A stretch of DNA of 31,008 nucleotides from CAZPDM01 sp964585305 (GTDB lineage Bacteria; Planctomycetota; Uabimicrobiia; Uabimicrobiales; JABWCH01): contig CAZPDM010000051.1 in the NCBI GenBank assembly GCA_964585305.1, positions 1 through 31,008 on the forward strand, in the 5' to 3' direction. Every line of letters begins with the position of its first letter. Position 1 is the first letter of the stretch. Below, one piece after another: positions 15,292 through 23,084 of this stretch. A program made the position numbers and the translations under genes. Below the pieces are notes generated by a model. That model saw only the letters and a program-made list of their open reading frames with translations, had not been told where the DNA came from and ran no database searches.

Positions 15292-17184
15292 TTAGTTTTG
15301 CTCAATCCAATATTTTTGTTCCAAATTGCCTACTGGCAAGGCAATTGTTGTGTCCGTTTGAGCCTCTTGAATTCTTTGAGTTTTTTGAGCATCTAAAGAC
15401 CAGAGAGAAAGAACATCTAAATATCTGCCAGTTTTAGTAAATTGTCCTGCTGGAAAATGAAAGCGGTTCCAATATAAAATTCTGTGGCAATTTGTTGCCC
15501 ATCCTAAAATATAAGGGTTTTTATCCATTAAAATACCATCAAGTTCTTGTAAAGTTTTAGCACGTTGGCTTTGTAGGAACATTTTATTATAGGCTTCACA
15601 AATTTTGTCAATTTTTTCAGATTTCATTCCACAAATATTGTTGGCATCTTCTTTATCTGCAAATAAAGAACTCCACATTCCTTCAGGATCAGGAAAAAGT
15701 GAGCCGCTCCAACTCATAGAAACCATTTCAAATTTATATTTTCGGACAATTGAAGAATGATCTTTTGGATTCGTTTCAATGAGATGTAATAAAATCCCAG
15801 CTTTTTTTAAATCATCTTGAAAAACTTTCATAATTCCACGTTTAATAAGAGCTGCAGGGCAATGAAATCTCAATTCTAAAATCTTTCCATCTTTTACCAA
15901 CCAACCTTCTTTATTTTTTTTATATCCTGCTTTTGTCAATAATTCTATTGCTTTATCAGGTGTAAAACGATAAAGAGGATTTTTAGGATTTGCATAAACA
16001 CTTCCTGGAAAATATGAATCAATTGGGGTGTATTGATCATAAAAAAATTGTTTAATCATAAGCTCTCGATTAAAAAGCATAGCAAGAGCTTGTCGTACAG
16101 CAGGATTATCTAATGGTGGATTACGCATATTCAACGCAATCCCACTAATTCCTTGCGGAGATTTATTGTAAATTTGGCGTTTTTGAATGAGTCCTCGATC
16201 TATTTCGCTAAATTTGGTTTCTTTTACCCAACGTTCTGCTTCATTTACAGGATAAATATCAAATTCTCCGCTTTTAAAACGTTCATAAGATTTTTTTGGA
16301 TCAGGCTCAACAAGCAATTCTATTCTGTCAAAATTATATACACCAAGATTAAATTTTTCGTTGATTCCCCAATAGTTATGGCGTCTTAAAAAAACAATTT
16401 TTTGGCCGCGTTCTAACAATTCTATAGGTAATTCATAGGGGCCACTACCAAGTAAAATTTGATTTTCATATTCTGTAAGATACGTTTTTCCATCTAATTT
16501 TTCAATGATATGAGCGGGATAAATAGTCATATCAATAAATGTTAGAAAAAGTGTCCAGTTTAGTTCTGTAGCTGTAACATGAAAAATATACTTGCTTTCT
16601 GCTACAGGTTTTTTAAACTTTTTATATGCTTGAGTTACATTTGGGCTTTCAATTCCTTCGTCTGTGTGTAACTTCCAGGAAGCAATAATATCTTGAGATG
16701 TAACAGGTTTTCCATCTGCCCAACGAGCATTTGGATTTAAGCGAAAACGGAAGGTTTTATAGTCTCGTAAAATTTGCCAATGTGTAGCTAAGGAAGGAAC
16801 ATATTCTAAAGTATTAGGATGCAATTTTAGCAAAGTTTCATAAAGCAAATCTCTCATCGTGGAATTGATGGTATAATTGCTATCTTTTCCTAAAAAACGC
16901 ATAGTAACAGGAAAGTTGTTTATTCCTAATTTTAAAATTCCACCTTTTTGAGAGGTTGGATCTCCAATTGTTGGTGCATTGTCTACTGGAGATTCCCAAT
17001 CTTTTCCATTAAATCCTATTCCTCCTGCTTCTGGAGATTCATCAAAAGGATCGTACCCCATAGAAAATAAATATTCAGAAGAAGGTTGGTTGGATTTCTT
17101 AACATCACATCCCAATAAACCAATAAAACATATACTTATACAAATATTGTGAAAAATTTTTTTCCAGGATATTACTATTTTCAT
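15292..17184 (-). CDS. Family 5 extracellular solute-binding lipoprotein (peptide ABC type)
   Basis: The binding-protein component of an oligopeptide/dipeptide-type ABC importer. The 630-residue protein has a lipoprotein signal peptide with lipobox LLGC (lipidated C26), so it should be membrane-anchored and act in the periplasm. The SBP_bac_5 domain fills most of the rest: ILRDYKTFRFRLNPNARWAD and DGKPVTSQDIIASW (about 135-170), YWGINEKFN, ALNMRNPPLDNPAVRQALAM (about 350-370), then LLTKAGYKKNKEGW. These are standard landmarks of OppA/DppA relatives. No permease or ATPase gene of the Opp/Dpp type is adjacent, so it is an orphan binding protein here. It has a good promoter on its own strand (17317-17289) with a leader of about 100 bases, and its own terminator. 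Only a weak AAAGA serves as ribosome-binding site. Confidence 0.9.
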   Translation of the reverse strand: MKIVISWKKIFHNICISICFIGLLGCDVKKSNQPSSEYLFSMGYDPFDESPEAGGIGFNGKDWESPVDNAPTIGDPTSQKGGILKLGINNFPVTMRFLGKDSNYTINSTMRDLLYETLLKLHPNTLEYVPSLATHWQILRDYKTFRFRLNPNARWADGKPVTSQDIIASWKLHTDEGIESPNVTQAYKKFKKPVAESKYIFHVTATELNWTLFLTFIDMTIYPAHIIEKLDGKTYLTEYENQILLGSGPYELPIELLERGQKIVFLRRHNYWGINEKFNLGVYNFDRIELLVEPDPKKSYERFKSGEFDIYPVNEAERWVKETKFSEIDRGLIQKRQIYNKSPQGISGIALNMRNPPLDNPAVRQALAMLFNRELMIKQFFYDQYTPIDSYFPGSVYANPKNPLYRFTPDKAIELLTKAGYKKNKEGWLVKDGKILELRFHCPAALIKRGIMKVFQDDLKKAGILLHLIETNPKDHSSIVRKYKFEMVSMSWSGSLFPDPEGMWSSLFADKEDANNICGMKSEKIDKICEAYNKMFLQSQRAKTLQELDGILMDKNPYILGWATNCHRILYWNRFHFPAGQFTKTGRYLDVLSLWSLDAQKTQRIQEAQTDTTIALPVGNLEQKYWIEQN

Positions 17185-17217
17185 AATTTTTTCTTTGCAA
17201 AAGAATAAATTTTTTAC

Positions 17218-17247
17218 TTGACATAAAGCATGTTTTTTGATTTCAAT
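17218..17247 (+). promoter_or_regulatory. Possible promoter of the ABC-F gene
   Basis: TTGACA at 17218-17223 with TTCAAT at 17242-17247 (18-base spacer). The -35 is perfect and the -10 is modest. It would give a leader of about 140 bases. It lies in a 208-base divergent intergenic region shared with the lipoprotein promoter. Confidence 0.4.
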
Positions 17248-17288
17248 AGAAAAGCTAAATATAGTGTGAAAAAAAAATTATTTTTCCT

Positions 17289-17317
17289 ATTTTAGCTTAT
17301 AAATTGGGATTTATCAA
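17289..17317 (-). promoter_or_regulatory. Promoter of the solute-binding lipoprotein gene
   Basis: On the - strand, TTGATA (17317-17312) and TAAAAT (17294-17289) are separated by exactly 17 bases. Confidence 0.6.
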
Positions 17318-17392
17318 GTAATTTTAGATATTTTTGAATAAAAATTCTATGCAATAGAAATAGAAATTTTTTAGAAAAGTATTGATAAAATC

Positions 17393-19264
17393 ATGGGTAT
17401 TTTGCAACTAAATAATATAAAAAAGATTTATCCTCCTTTTGAAATACTTCAAGGAGTTAGTGGTGAAGTTTTTCTAGGCAACCGTATTGGCTTAGTAGGA
17501 AATAATGGCACAGGAAAAACTACCTTATTTAAAATTATAATGAATTTAATTGAACCTGACGAAGGAGAAGTAATTCGCCAAAGAGGAAGTCGAATTGCTT
17601 ATCTTTCTCAAACTTCTGAATTGGATAATAATCTTACTGTGCTTGAAGCCGCTTTAAAAGGATACCAAAATTTGCAAGATATTGAAAAAAAACTTGCAGA
17701 AATTCAAGAAAAATTTAATCATGCAGAGGAAAATGAAGTTGCCAAACTTCTTAAGCAACAGGAAAAATTACAATTGGAATATGAACATTATGGCGGCTAT
17801 CGTTATCGTAATCAAACAGAAATGGTTTTGAATGGTCTTGGGTTTGATTCTTCTTTTTTTAACCAAAAAATTCATCAACTTTCTGGTGGACAAAAAAATC
17901 GTCTTTCATTGGTTATTACTTTACTTCAAGATAACGATCTTTTGTTACTCGATGAACCAACAAACTTTCTTGATATACAAGGAATTGAATGGTTGGAAGA
18001 GTATTTACAAAATTCTCGCTCTGCAATGATTATTGTTTCTCATGATCGCTATTTTCTAAATAAAGTTGCTAATTATATATGGGAACTATCTTTTGGTAAG
18101 CTTACCAGTTATCCTGGCAATTATGATAAGTTTTGCATATTAAAAGAACAAGAATTTACACGCCAACAGGAACTTTATGAACGGCAACAGGAAGAAATCA
18201 AGAGGCAAGAAGATTTTGTTCGCCGTAATGTTTATGGAGAACGTCATAAATCTGCCCAGTCTCGTAGAAGGATGTTGGAACGATTGGAACGATTGGAAGC
18301 ACCTAAATATGAAAAGGATATGAAAATTGCTATTACAACAGACGATCGAAGAACAAATACCATTTTAGAAACTCGACGTTTAGGTCATTGTTATGGAGAT
18401 AGATTTCTTTTTCATAATCTCAGCATTACAATAGGAGCTGGAGAAAAAGTTGCCATTGTTGGGCCAAATGGTTGTGGAAAATCTACTTTTTTACATATCA
18501 TTGCTAGAGGTCTAACGCCTGCTGAAGGACAAGTCATAATAGGTAATAAAGTTAATGTTGGTTTTTATCATCAGGAACTTCAAGATTTAAATTGTGAAAT
18601 TACGGTTTTTGATACAATCAAAGAACTTCTTCCTACGAGTGATGATGTGGTAGTGCGTACCTATTTAGGTTCTTTTTTATTTCAAGGCGATGATATTTAT
18701 AAAAAAGTAGGAAAATTATCGGGCGGAGAGAAGAGTCGTTTAGCAATGGCTCGTCTGATTATCCAAAAACCTAATTTTTTAGTCTTAGATGAACCTACAA
18801 ATCATCTTGATATTCGCGCAAGACAAGCATTGGAAGAAGCATTGCAAGATTTTGAAGGTACAGTGCTTTTTGTTTCTCATGATCGTTATTTTATTGATGA
18901 AATTGCTAGCAGAATACTTTATTATTATGATCATCGTTGGATCAATTTTTATGGGAACTATACCAGTTTTCAACAATCTAAATCCGAGCTTATACCAAAA
19001 GATCCTAAAAACGATGAAAAGAAACGTGAAGCTAAAGAAATTAATTATCCTATCCGACAAAAAAAGAAAAAAAAATATACGCTTGAAGAATTAGAAAATA
19101 AAATCATTCAAAATGAGACTCGTATTCAAGAAATCCAAAATGAATGGCAACAGACATCTACTTATCAAAATCCTGAAAAAGTAAAAGCATTAAAAGAAGA
19201 ATATGAATTGCTTACACAGCAACTCCAAGAACTTAATCAAGAATGGGCAGCCTGGGGTAGCTAA
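17393..19264 (+). CDS. ABC-F family ATP-binding protein
   Basis: A soluble ABC-F protein; family members bind the ribosomal E site or assist translation and are not transporters. The 623 residues contain two ABC domains: Walker A GNNGTGKT (36-43), signature LSGGQ (163-167) and DEPTN (187-191); then GPNGCGKS (357-364), LSGGE (442-446) and DEPTNHLD (466-473). Between them is the charged helical linker (about 235-315, with the typical HKSAQSRRRMLERLERLE). A Lys-rich stretch and a C-terminal coiled coil (about 555-623) resemble Uup-type members. No membrane segments are present. There is no clear Shine-Dalgarno before the ATG. The start is supported because the first ABC strand begins immediately. 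A very strong terminator begins at the stop codon. Specific function (Uup-like, antibiotic protection or housekeeping) cannot be decided from sequence alone. Confidence 0.93.
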   Translation: MGILQLNNIKKIYPPFEILQGVSGEVFLGNRIGLVGNNGTGKTTLFKIIMNLIEPDEGEVIRQRGSRIAYLSQTSELDNNLTVLEAALKGYQNLQDIEKKLAEIQEKFNHAEENEVAKLLKQQEKLQLEYEHYGGYRYRNQTEMVLNGLGFDSSFFNQKIHQLSGGQKNRLSLVITLLQDNDLLLLDEPTNFLDIQGIEWLEEYLQNSRSAMIIVSHDRYFLNKVANYIWELSFGKLTSYPGNYDKFCILKEQEFTRQQELYERQQEEIKRQEDFVRRNVYGERHKSAQSRRRMLERLERLEAPKYEKDMKIAITTDDRRTNTILETRRLGHCYGDRFLFHNLSITIGAGEKVAIVGPNGCGKSTFLHIIARGLTPAEGQVIIGNKVNVGFYHQELQDLNCEITVFDTIKELLPTSDDVVVRTYLGSFLFQGDDIYKKVGKLSGGEKSRLAMARLIIQKPNFLVLDEPTNHLDIRARQALEEALQDFEGTVLFVSHDRYFIDEIASRILYYYDHRWINFYGNYTSFQQSKSELIPKDPKNDEKKREAKEINYPIRQKKKKKYTLEELENKIIQNETRIQEIQNEWQQTSTYQNPEKVKALKEEYELLTQQLQELNQEWAAWGS

Positions 19265-19298
19265 AAATTTGCGCTGATATTCAGCGCAAATTTTTTTT
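19263..19298 (+). terminator. Strong terminator of the ABC-F gene
   Basis: A perfect 15-base-pair stem (19263-19277 with 19281-19295; core TTTGCGCTGA/TCAGCGCAAA) with a TAT loop runs directly into a T-run. It starts at the stop codon, which insulates the next cluster. Confidence 0.92.
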
Positions 19299-19342
19299 AT
19301 AAAATTCCAAAATTAAGGAATGATCTCTGCTATAAATGAAGA

Positions 19343-19446
19343 GTTGGCGACTTCTCGCACTTTTTTTAAAATTCTCATTGACATTGATAAAAAGAGTGCT
19401 AGAATTTTATAAAGCTGCTTAATAAAAAGTGCGAGAAATCGCTAAC
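19343..19446. repeat. Palindromic element upstream of the tandem-Hfq-like gene
   Basis: The outer arms 19343-19365 and 19424-19446 are reverse complements at 21 of 23 positions, and both differences still allow G-U pairing in RNA. Inner arms AAAATTCT (19368-19375) and AGAATTTT (19401-19408) are perfect. The right outer arm contains the 18-base sequence also found at 7993-8010. No transposase and no clear target duplication are visible. It could be a small palindromic repeat or MITE-like element that now carries the promoter of the downstream cluster. Confidence 0.6.
19378..19405 (+). promoter_or_regulatory. Promoter of the tandem-Hfq-like gene cluster
   Basis: TTGACA at 19378-19383 and TAGAAT at 19400-19405 with a 16-base spacer form a good sigma70 promoter in the centre of the palindromic element. 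Transcription would start near 19412 and give a leader of about 270 bases before the ATG at 19681. Confidence 0.65.
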
Positions 19447-19495
19447 CCTTTAGGGTGGCGATGAAAGCACTCCTAATAATAAGCCCGTAGGGCTT
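19429..19495 (+). other. Hairpins in the 5' part of the cluster leader
   Basis: A three-part hairpin spans 19429-19470: GTGC/GCAC, TCGC/GCGA and ACCCT/AGGGT stack with internal loops. It competes with the larger palindrome, because the right outer arm is used in both. A second hairpin, AAGCCC-GTA-GGGCTT, lies at 19481-19495. Confidence 0.55.
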
Positions 19496-19509
19496 CAAAA
19501 ATTTTTCAT

Positions 19510-19558
19510 GGAAAAAATTGGTTCATCATTATTAAAATTTAAAGAACCAATTTTTTCC
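19510..19558 (+). terminator. Terminator-like hairpin inside the cluster leader
   Basis: GGAAAAAATTGGTTC (19510-19524) is the perfect reverse complement of GAACCAATTTTTTCC (19544-19558), with a 19-base loop and a run of six T in the right arm. It lies about 100 bases after the predicted transcription start and 120 bases before the coding start, the position of an attenuator or the 3' end of a small RNA. Confidence 0.55.
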
Positions 19559-19570
19559 TACCTTGAGAGA

Positions 19571-19638
19571 CTCCAGCCATTTATTTATGGCGGAGAGTAT
19601 GTCTTTATATGCTTCAACAAACTATTATTAGCAGTTTG
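19571..19638 (+). other. Two further leader hairpins before the tandem-Hfq-like gene
   Basis: CTCC-A-GCCAT (19571-19580) pairs with ATGGC-GGAG (19587-19595) with one bulged A and a TTATTT loop. CAAACT (19618-19623) pairs with AGTTTG (19633-19638). The 42 bases between the last stem and the ATG are unstructured by eye and contain AAGGG and AAGAG as weak ribosome-binding sites. Confidence 0.45.
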
Positions 19639-19680
19639 GATAACTATTAACAACACCATTTTCAAGGGAAATATAAGAGT

Positions 19681-20790
19681 ATGGACAGAAGAAAACCTTT
19701 TTATAAGGCTAATTCCAGAACACCTAAGACGTATAGGAAAATCTTCATAGAAAAAAACGAGGTGCGACAAAAGTCTGATGAATTGATGGCGCAATATCAT
19801 ATACCAGAAGGAACAGCTTTAGAAATTGCCCTTGGTATTACACCTTTTTCTGCTTGGGAGAAAGAAAAAGAAAAAGAGCAAAATTTACAAAAGAAATGGG
19901 ATGAAATAGAACAAAATATAAAGAAATTTTCTAACCAAGCATCATTAGGTCTTGATACTGCTGTTCAAATTTTAAAAGGATCATTCGGGCTAAAGGAATA
20001 TCGTGAACAAAAGATTAGTAAGATGGAGTTACAAAGTCGAGCAGAAAATTTTGCGCAAAAAGAGAATATTCCTATACATATTGCAAAGATGATATTACTG
20101 GGGAAATTTAGCTTAATAGACTATCAAAAAAGACAAGAAGAACATTTCCAAAGACAGAAAAAAGCCGAACAAATACGTCGTGAAAATTCCAATATTACAA
20201 TAGGTGCGTGCTATAAAATTATTGATGAAGGTTTGACTGTAGAAGAGTATCTTATACGCCGTGAACAAAATTTAGAAAAACGAAAAGAATGGTATCGTAA
20301 TTACCTTCAACAACATCAACAGGAAAATCAGCCTCTTGCAGAATACCTACAAAGACTTCGTAACCGACGGGTTCTTATGTTTTTTAGTTTTTTTCATCAT
20401 AAAACAATGCTTGGAACTATTATTGGTCATACTCCCTATGAAATTAGAATTCGTGATTCTGAAAATAAGTCGATAGTTTGTCGTAAAATAGATATGAAAT
20501 ATCTTTGCCGGGTAAATTATGTAGAACAAGCTTTATCTATGATCGAGGTAAATAAAAATTTACAGGAAAATCCTATTGTACCAAGTTTGAACCCAAATGA
20601 ACGTTATCAGATTCCATCTGATCTTTTGCAAGAAGGAAAAAAGATAAAAGTTACTTTGTATGAAGGGGAAACTTTTATAGGAATCATTCAATGGTATTCT
20701 AAGTATGATATAAAATTAAGTCTTTCAGAAACACCTAAATCAACAGTACTAATATTTCGACATTCTATTAACGATGTCCAACCAGTTTAA
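19681..20790 (+). CDS. Helical-repeat protein with two tandem Hfq/Sm-like domains
   Basis: A 369-residue cytoplasmic protein. Residues about 36-205 contain four degenerate repeats, spaced 41-48 residues, each with a short helix pair and a charged coiled stretch (TAVQILKGSFGLKEY, IAKMILLGKFSLIDY, ACYKIIDEGLTVEEY, TALEIALGITPFSAW). Two Sm/Hfq-like domains follow. Domain 1 (about 219-280) aligns without gaps to E. coli Hfq 12-45: LRNRR (226-230) over the rim patch LRRER, G245 over G34, Y253 over F42. Domain 2 (about 309-369) fits better: G329, G334 and Y342 over G29, G34 and F42, then F359-R360-H361 over the pocket Y55-K56-H57, and P368 over P64. RNA binding is therefore inferred. The start is uncertain, with only weak AAGGG/AAGAG sites. 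It leads a four-gene cluster. I recognise no named family for the whole architecture. Confidence 0.75.
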   Translation: MDRRKPFYKANSRTPKTYRKIFIEKNEVRQKSDELMAQYHIPEGTALEIALGITPFSAWEKEKEKEQNLQKKWDEIEQNIKKFSNQASLGLDTAVQILKGSFGLKEYREQKISKMELQSRAENFAQKENIPIHIAKMILLGKFSLIDYQKRQEEHFQRQKKAEQIRRENSNITIGACYKIIDEGLTVEEYLIRREQNLEKRKEWYRNYLQQHQQENQPLAEYLQRLRNRRVLMFFSFFHHKTMLGTIIGHTPYEIRIRDSENKSIVCRKIDMKYLCRVNYVEQALSMIEVNKNLQENPIVPSLNPNERYQIPSDLLQEGKKIKVTLYEGETFIGIIQWYSKYDIKLSLSETPKSTVLIFRHSINDVQPV

Positions 20791-20799
20791 GAAAATATT

Positions 20800-21411
20800 A
20801 TGAATCTTATTATTATAATAATTGCTTGCTCTATTTTATTTGGATGTTCTTTTGCAAATTCTACCATTCAGCCAATATATCAACATACTGAAAAATTAAG
20901 TGAAGCAAAGTTTAGTTTTCCTATTTATCTTGCAGCAGTTGAAGATAATACAAATGAAGATCGCCAGGGAATAAAAAAGAATGATTTGGGGTGGGAATCT
21001 GCCAGTATTTTTACAAATCCTAATCCGTCAATTTTAGTTCGAAATGCTCTTGAAATAGAACTTTCAGCTGTTGGGTTTCAAGTTCTTTCCCCTGATGCTT
21101 GCGTTTCGAATGATATTGCAAAAATATATGTGAAACTTGAAAAATATTTTGTGGAACCAGAAGTTAAACTTTTTTTAGCGCGAATTTGTTCAGTGATACA
21201 AGCAGAAATTATTTTAGACTTACCTCAAAAAAAATTAAGACGTAGGTTTAAAGGACTAAGTAGCATTTATACTCCTATGTTTTGGTATACTTCCCTTCCT
21301 ATGGAAGGCGATTCTATTTATACATCAGCCTTAGAAAAGGCAATGGAAGATTTTACAATAAAAAGTATTCCCTCTATTGTTGAAAAATTGCAATATTCTT
21401 TTACAGAATAA
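20800..21411 (+). CDS. Putative YajG-like lipoprotein
   Basis: A 203-residue lipoprotein: hydrophobic N-terminus, lipobox LFGC with lipidated C16, then a soluble periplasmic domain. The order of segments resembles YajG-type lipoproteins: an early strand with a conserved acidic residue (IYLAAVEDNT), a helix NPSILVRNALEIELSAVGFQ leading to a strand (VLSPDA), then a beta-rich half (IYVKLEKYFVEPEVKLFLA, VIQAEIIL). The similarity is in pattern only and I am not certain of it; the biochemical role of YajG proteins is itself unclear. The ATG comes only 9 bases after the stop of the tandem-Hfq-like gene and has no Shine-Dalgarno, which suggests translational coupling. The next gene starts 9 bases after this stop. 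Confidence 0.7.
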   Translation: MNLIIIIIACSILFGCSFANSTIQPIYQHTEKLSEAKFSFPIYLAAVEDNTNEDRQGIKKNDLGWESASIFTNPNPSILVRNALEIELSAVGFQVLSPDACVSNDIAKIYVKLEKYFVEPEVKLFLARICSVIQAEIILDLPQKKLRRRFKGLSSIYTPMFWYTSLPMEGDSIYTSALEKAMEDFTIKSIPSIVEKLQYSFTE

Positions 21412-21420
21412 GGAGTTTTC

Positions 21421-23058
21421 ATGATTTTGCGATGGTTATTTTTTGCCATAACATGTACAATAATATTATCGGGATGTGGAGGATTAGATTATATTTCGTT
21501 GGAAAATATGGAATCATCATGGCAGGAGATAACCCAGGATTCTGTCGAAATTGATTTATCCAATAATGTTAATATCAAACCAACCACGAAAGAAAATAAT
21601 ACAGAAGATTTGAATAAAAATGTTGAAAATCATTCTATAAGAACGCATTCCCGATCTATTATTGATAATAATACTGTAGATGTTTCTCATAAAAATAATT
21701 CATCAAAAGCAGAGCCTCAAAAAATAGATGCAAAGAAATTACAAAAGCATACTACTTTATTAGCGGGTGATGCAATACATTTTGAAATTATTGGCGGTGA
21801 AGTTTGGGTATTCCCAGGTATTAAAGCAGGTGTAAATGCAGTAGGAAAATTGTTTAATAATCCTGATGTTACAGCAAGTGTTCCCATTTCTCATCAAAAT
21901 ATTTCTATTCCTGCTCGCGATCGAAAAAATGAACTTGCAATAAGTCTTGGGTTCACATATTCTTTTCCTGATATTGCGGAAACCTCTTTAACTCCCTATG
22001 GAGCATTTTATATTCGTCAACAAAGCCAGGATGATCTTCGTAGATTCCGAGGGATCATAACAGGATTTGTAAATTATTTAGATTTTGCGGATGGAACATG
22101 GAATAATCACGACTTAGAGCTTATATTACATTGGGAAAATATGATCATTCCCTTTCCACAAACTGAAATTGTCAATGGACAAAGAGCTGAATTTCTAGAA
22201 ATCGAAAGAAACAGTATTTGGGGTGGCGTTGGTATAGGTTGGAGACAACCAATTAAAAATTTCTGGTCAGAAAAATATAGCCAACGAAATGATTTTGATA
22301 ATGATGCTCGTGTTCAATTATTATATGAGCCTGGATATATCTATATGAAGCGTGCAGATGAGACATCAAAAGATACTATTTTGCCACCAGATACGGCTAT
22401 TCACCAGTTACATTTAAAAGCTCGTTTGGATACTTTTACTCGAAATTTATTAGAACTTCCTCATTCTGGATTGGCATCTGGATTGGATGTGTGGCTAGGC
22501 CATAAAGTAAATTGGAAAAATCATCAGTTTGGTGGTAATTTTAGATTTTTAGAAAAAGATACTCGTGATTATCTAAAAATTTCTGCATACATTGCTGCGG
22601 CATTTGGAATCCCCTGGATGTCAGAACAAAATCGCATTATTATTTCCAGCCATTGGGGATGGTCTCCTGCAAACAATTGGGATCGCTTTACTGCTTTGCG
22701 ATTTGGTGGTGGGCCTGCTGTAAGCGAAAGTCATGATCTGGAACGTCCTGTTTTTATGGGGGCTGCTTTCAATCATTTTGTTGCCCAAACATATTCTTTA
22801 ACATCTCTTGAATATCGTTATGAACTTTTTGATTTTTTTTATATTCATACAAAGGGAGCATTCCTTTGGGGTAAATTTGGTATGCTAGAAAGCAACCGAA
22901 AAAAATTAGAAGATTCCGCTTTTGTTTTTAGTGTTGCAGTTACTACTGGTTTTATTTGGAAATCTCTTATTTATGCAGAATATAGTTTAGATGATGGATT
23001 TTTACGACGTGGAAAACCTGGATATGCTATGCTTTTAATTTGGTCAAAAGAAATATAA
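21421..23058 (+). CDS. Putative outer-membrane beta-barrel lipoprotein
   Basis: A 545-residue envelope protein of no family I recognise. It has a lipoprotein signal with lipobox LSGC (C19), then a low-complexity Asn/Lys/Ser-rich stretch (about 45-105) that is probably disordered, then about 430 residues dominated by alternating hydrophobic/polar beta strands with many Tyr, Trp and Phe at strand ends, for example ELAISLGFTYSFPD, IWGGVGIGWRQPI, GLASGLDVWLGHKVNW and LTSLEYRYELFDFFYIHTKG. This is the look of an outer-membrane barrel of perhaps 14-18 strands. A lipid-anchored N-terminus on a barrel is unusual but known. The C-terminus (LLIWSKEI) lacks the common terminal Phe. AAGGAG lies about 6 bases before the ATG, the best ribosome site in the cluster. 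It sits between the YajG-like lipoprotein and the repeat protein and is probably co-transcribed with both. Confidence 0.6.
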   Translation: MILRWLFFAITCTIILSGCGGLDYISLENMESSWQEITQDSVEIDLSNNVNIKPTTKENNTEDLNKNVENHSIRTHSRSIIDNNTVDVSHKNNSSKAEPQKIDAKKLQKHTTLLAGDAIHFEIIGGEVWVFPGIKAGVNAVGKLFNNPDVTASVPISHQNISIPARDRKNELAISLGFTYSFPDIAETSLTPYGAFYIRQQSQDDLRRFRGIITGFVNYLDFADGTWNNHDLELILHWENMIIPFPQTEIVNGQRAEFLEIERNSIWGGVGIGWRQPIKNFWSEKYSQRNDFDNDARVQLLYEPGYIYMKRADETSKDTILPPDTAIHQLHLKARLDTFTRNLLELPHSGLASGLDVWLGHKVNWKNHQFGGNFRFLEKDTRDYLKISAYIAAAFGIPWMSEQNRIIISSHWGWSPANNWDRFTALRFGGGPAVSESHDLERPVFMGAAFNHFVAQTYSLTSLEYRYELFDFFYIHTKGAFLWGKFGMLESNRKKLEDSAFVFSVAVTTGFIWKSLIYAEYSLDDGFLRRGKPGYAMLLIWSKEI

Positions 23059-23084
23059 AACTGTTTTAACAAAAAGGAGAAACC

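Noticed and set aside
18785..19094. Open frames on both strands inside the end of the ABC-F gene
   Set aside because: They overlap a clear ABC domain and coiled coil in other frames, with biased Lys/Ile/Phe composition typical of shadow frames in AT-rich DNA.
19508..19750. An 80-codon open frame upstream of and overlapping the tandem-Hfq-like gene
   Set aside because: It runs through a perfect 15-bp terminator-like hairpin and another hairpin, has no Shine-Dalgarno, overlaps the better gene by 70 bases in another frame, and its translation matches nothing I recognise.
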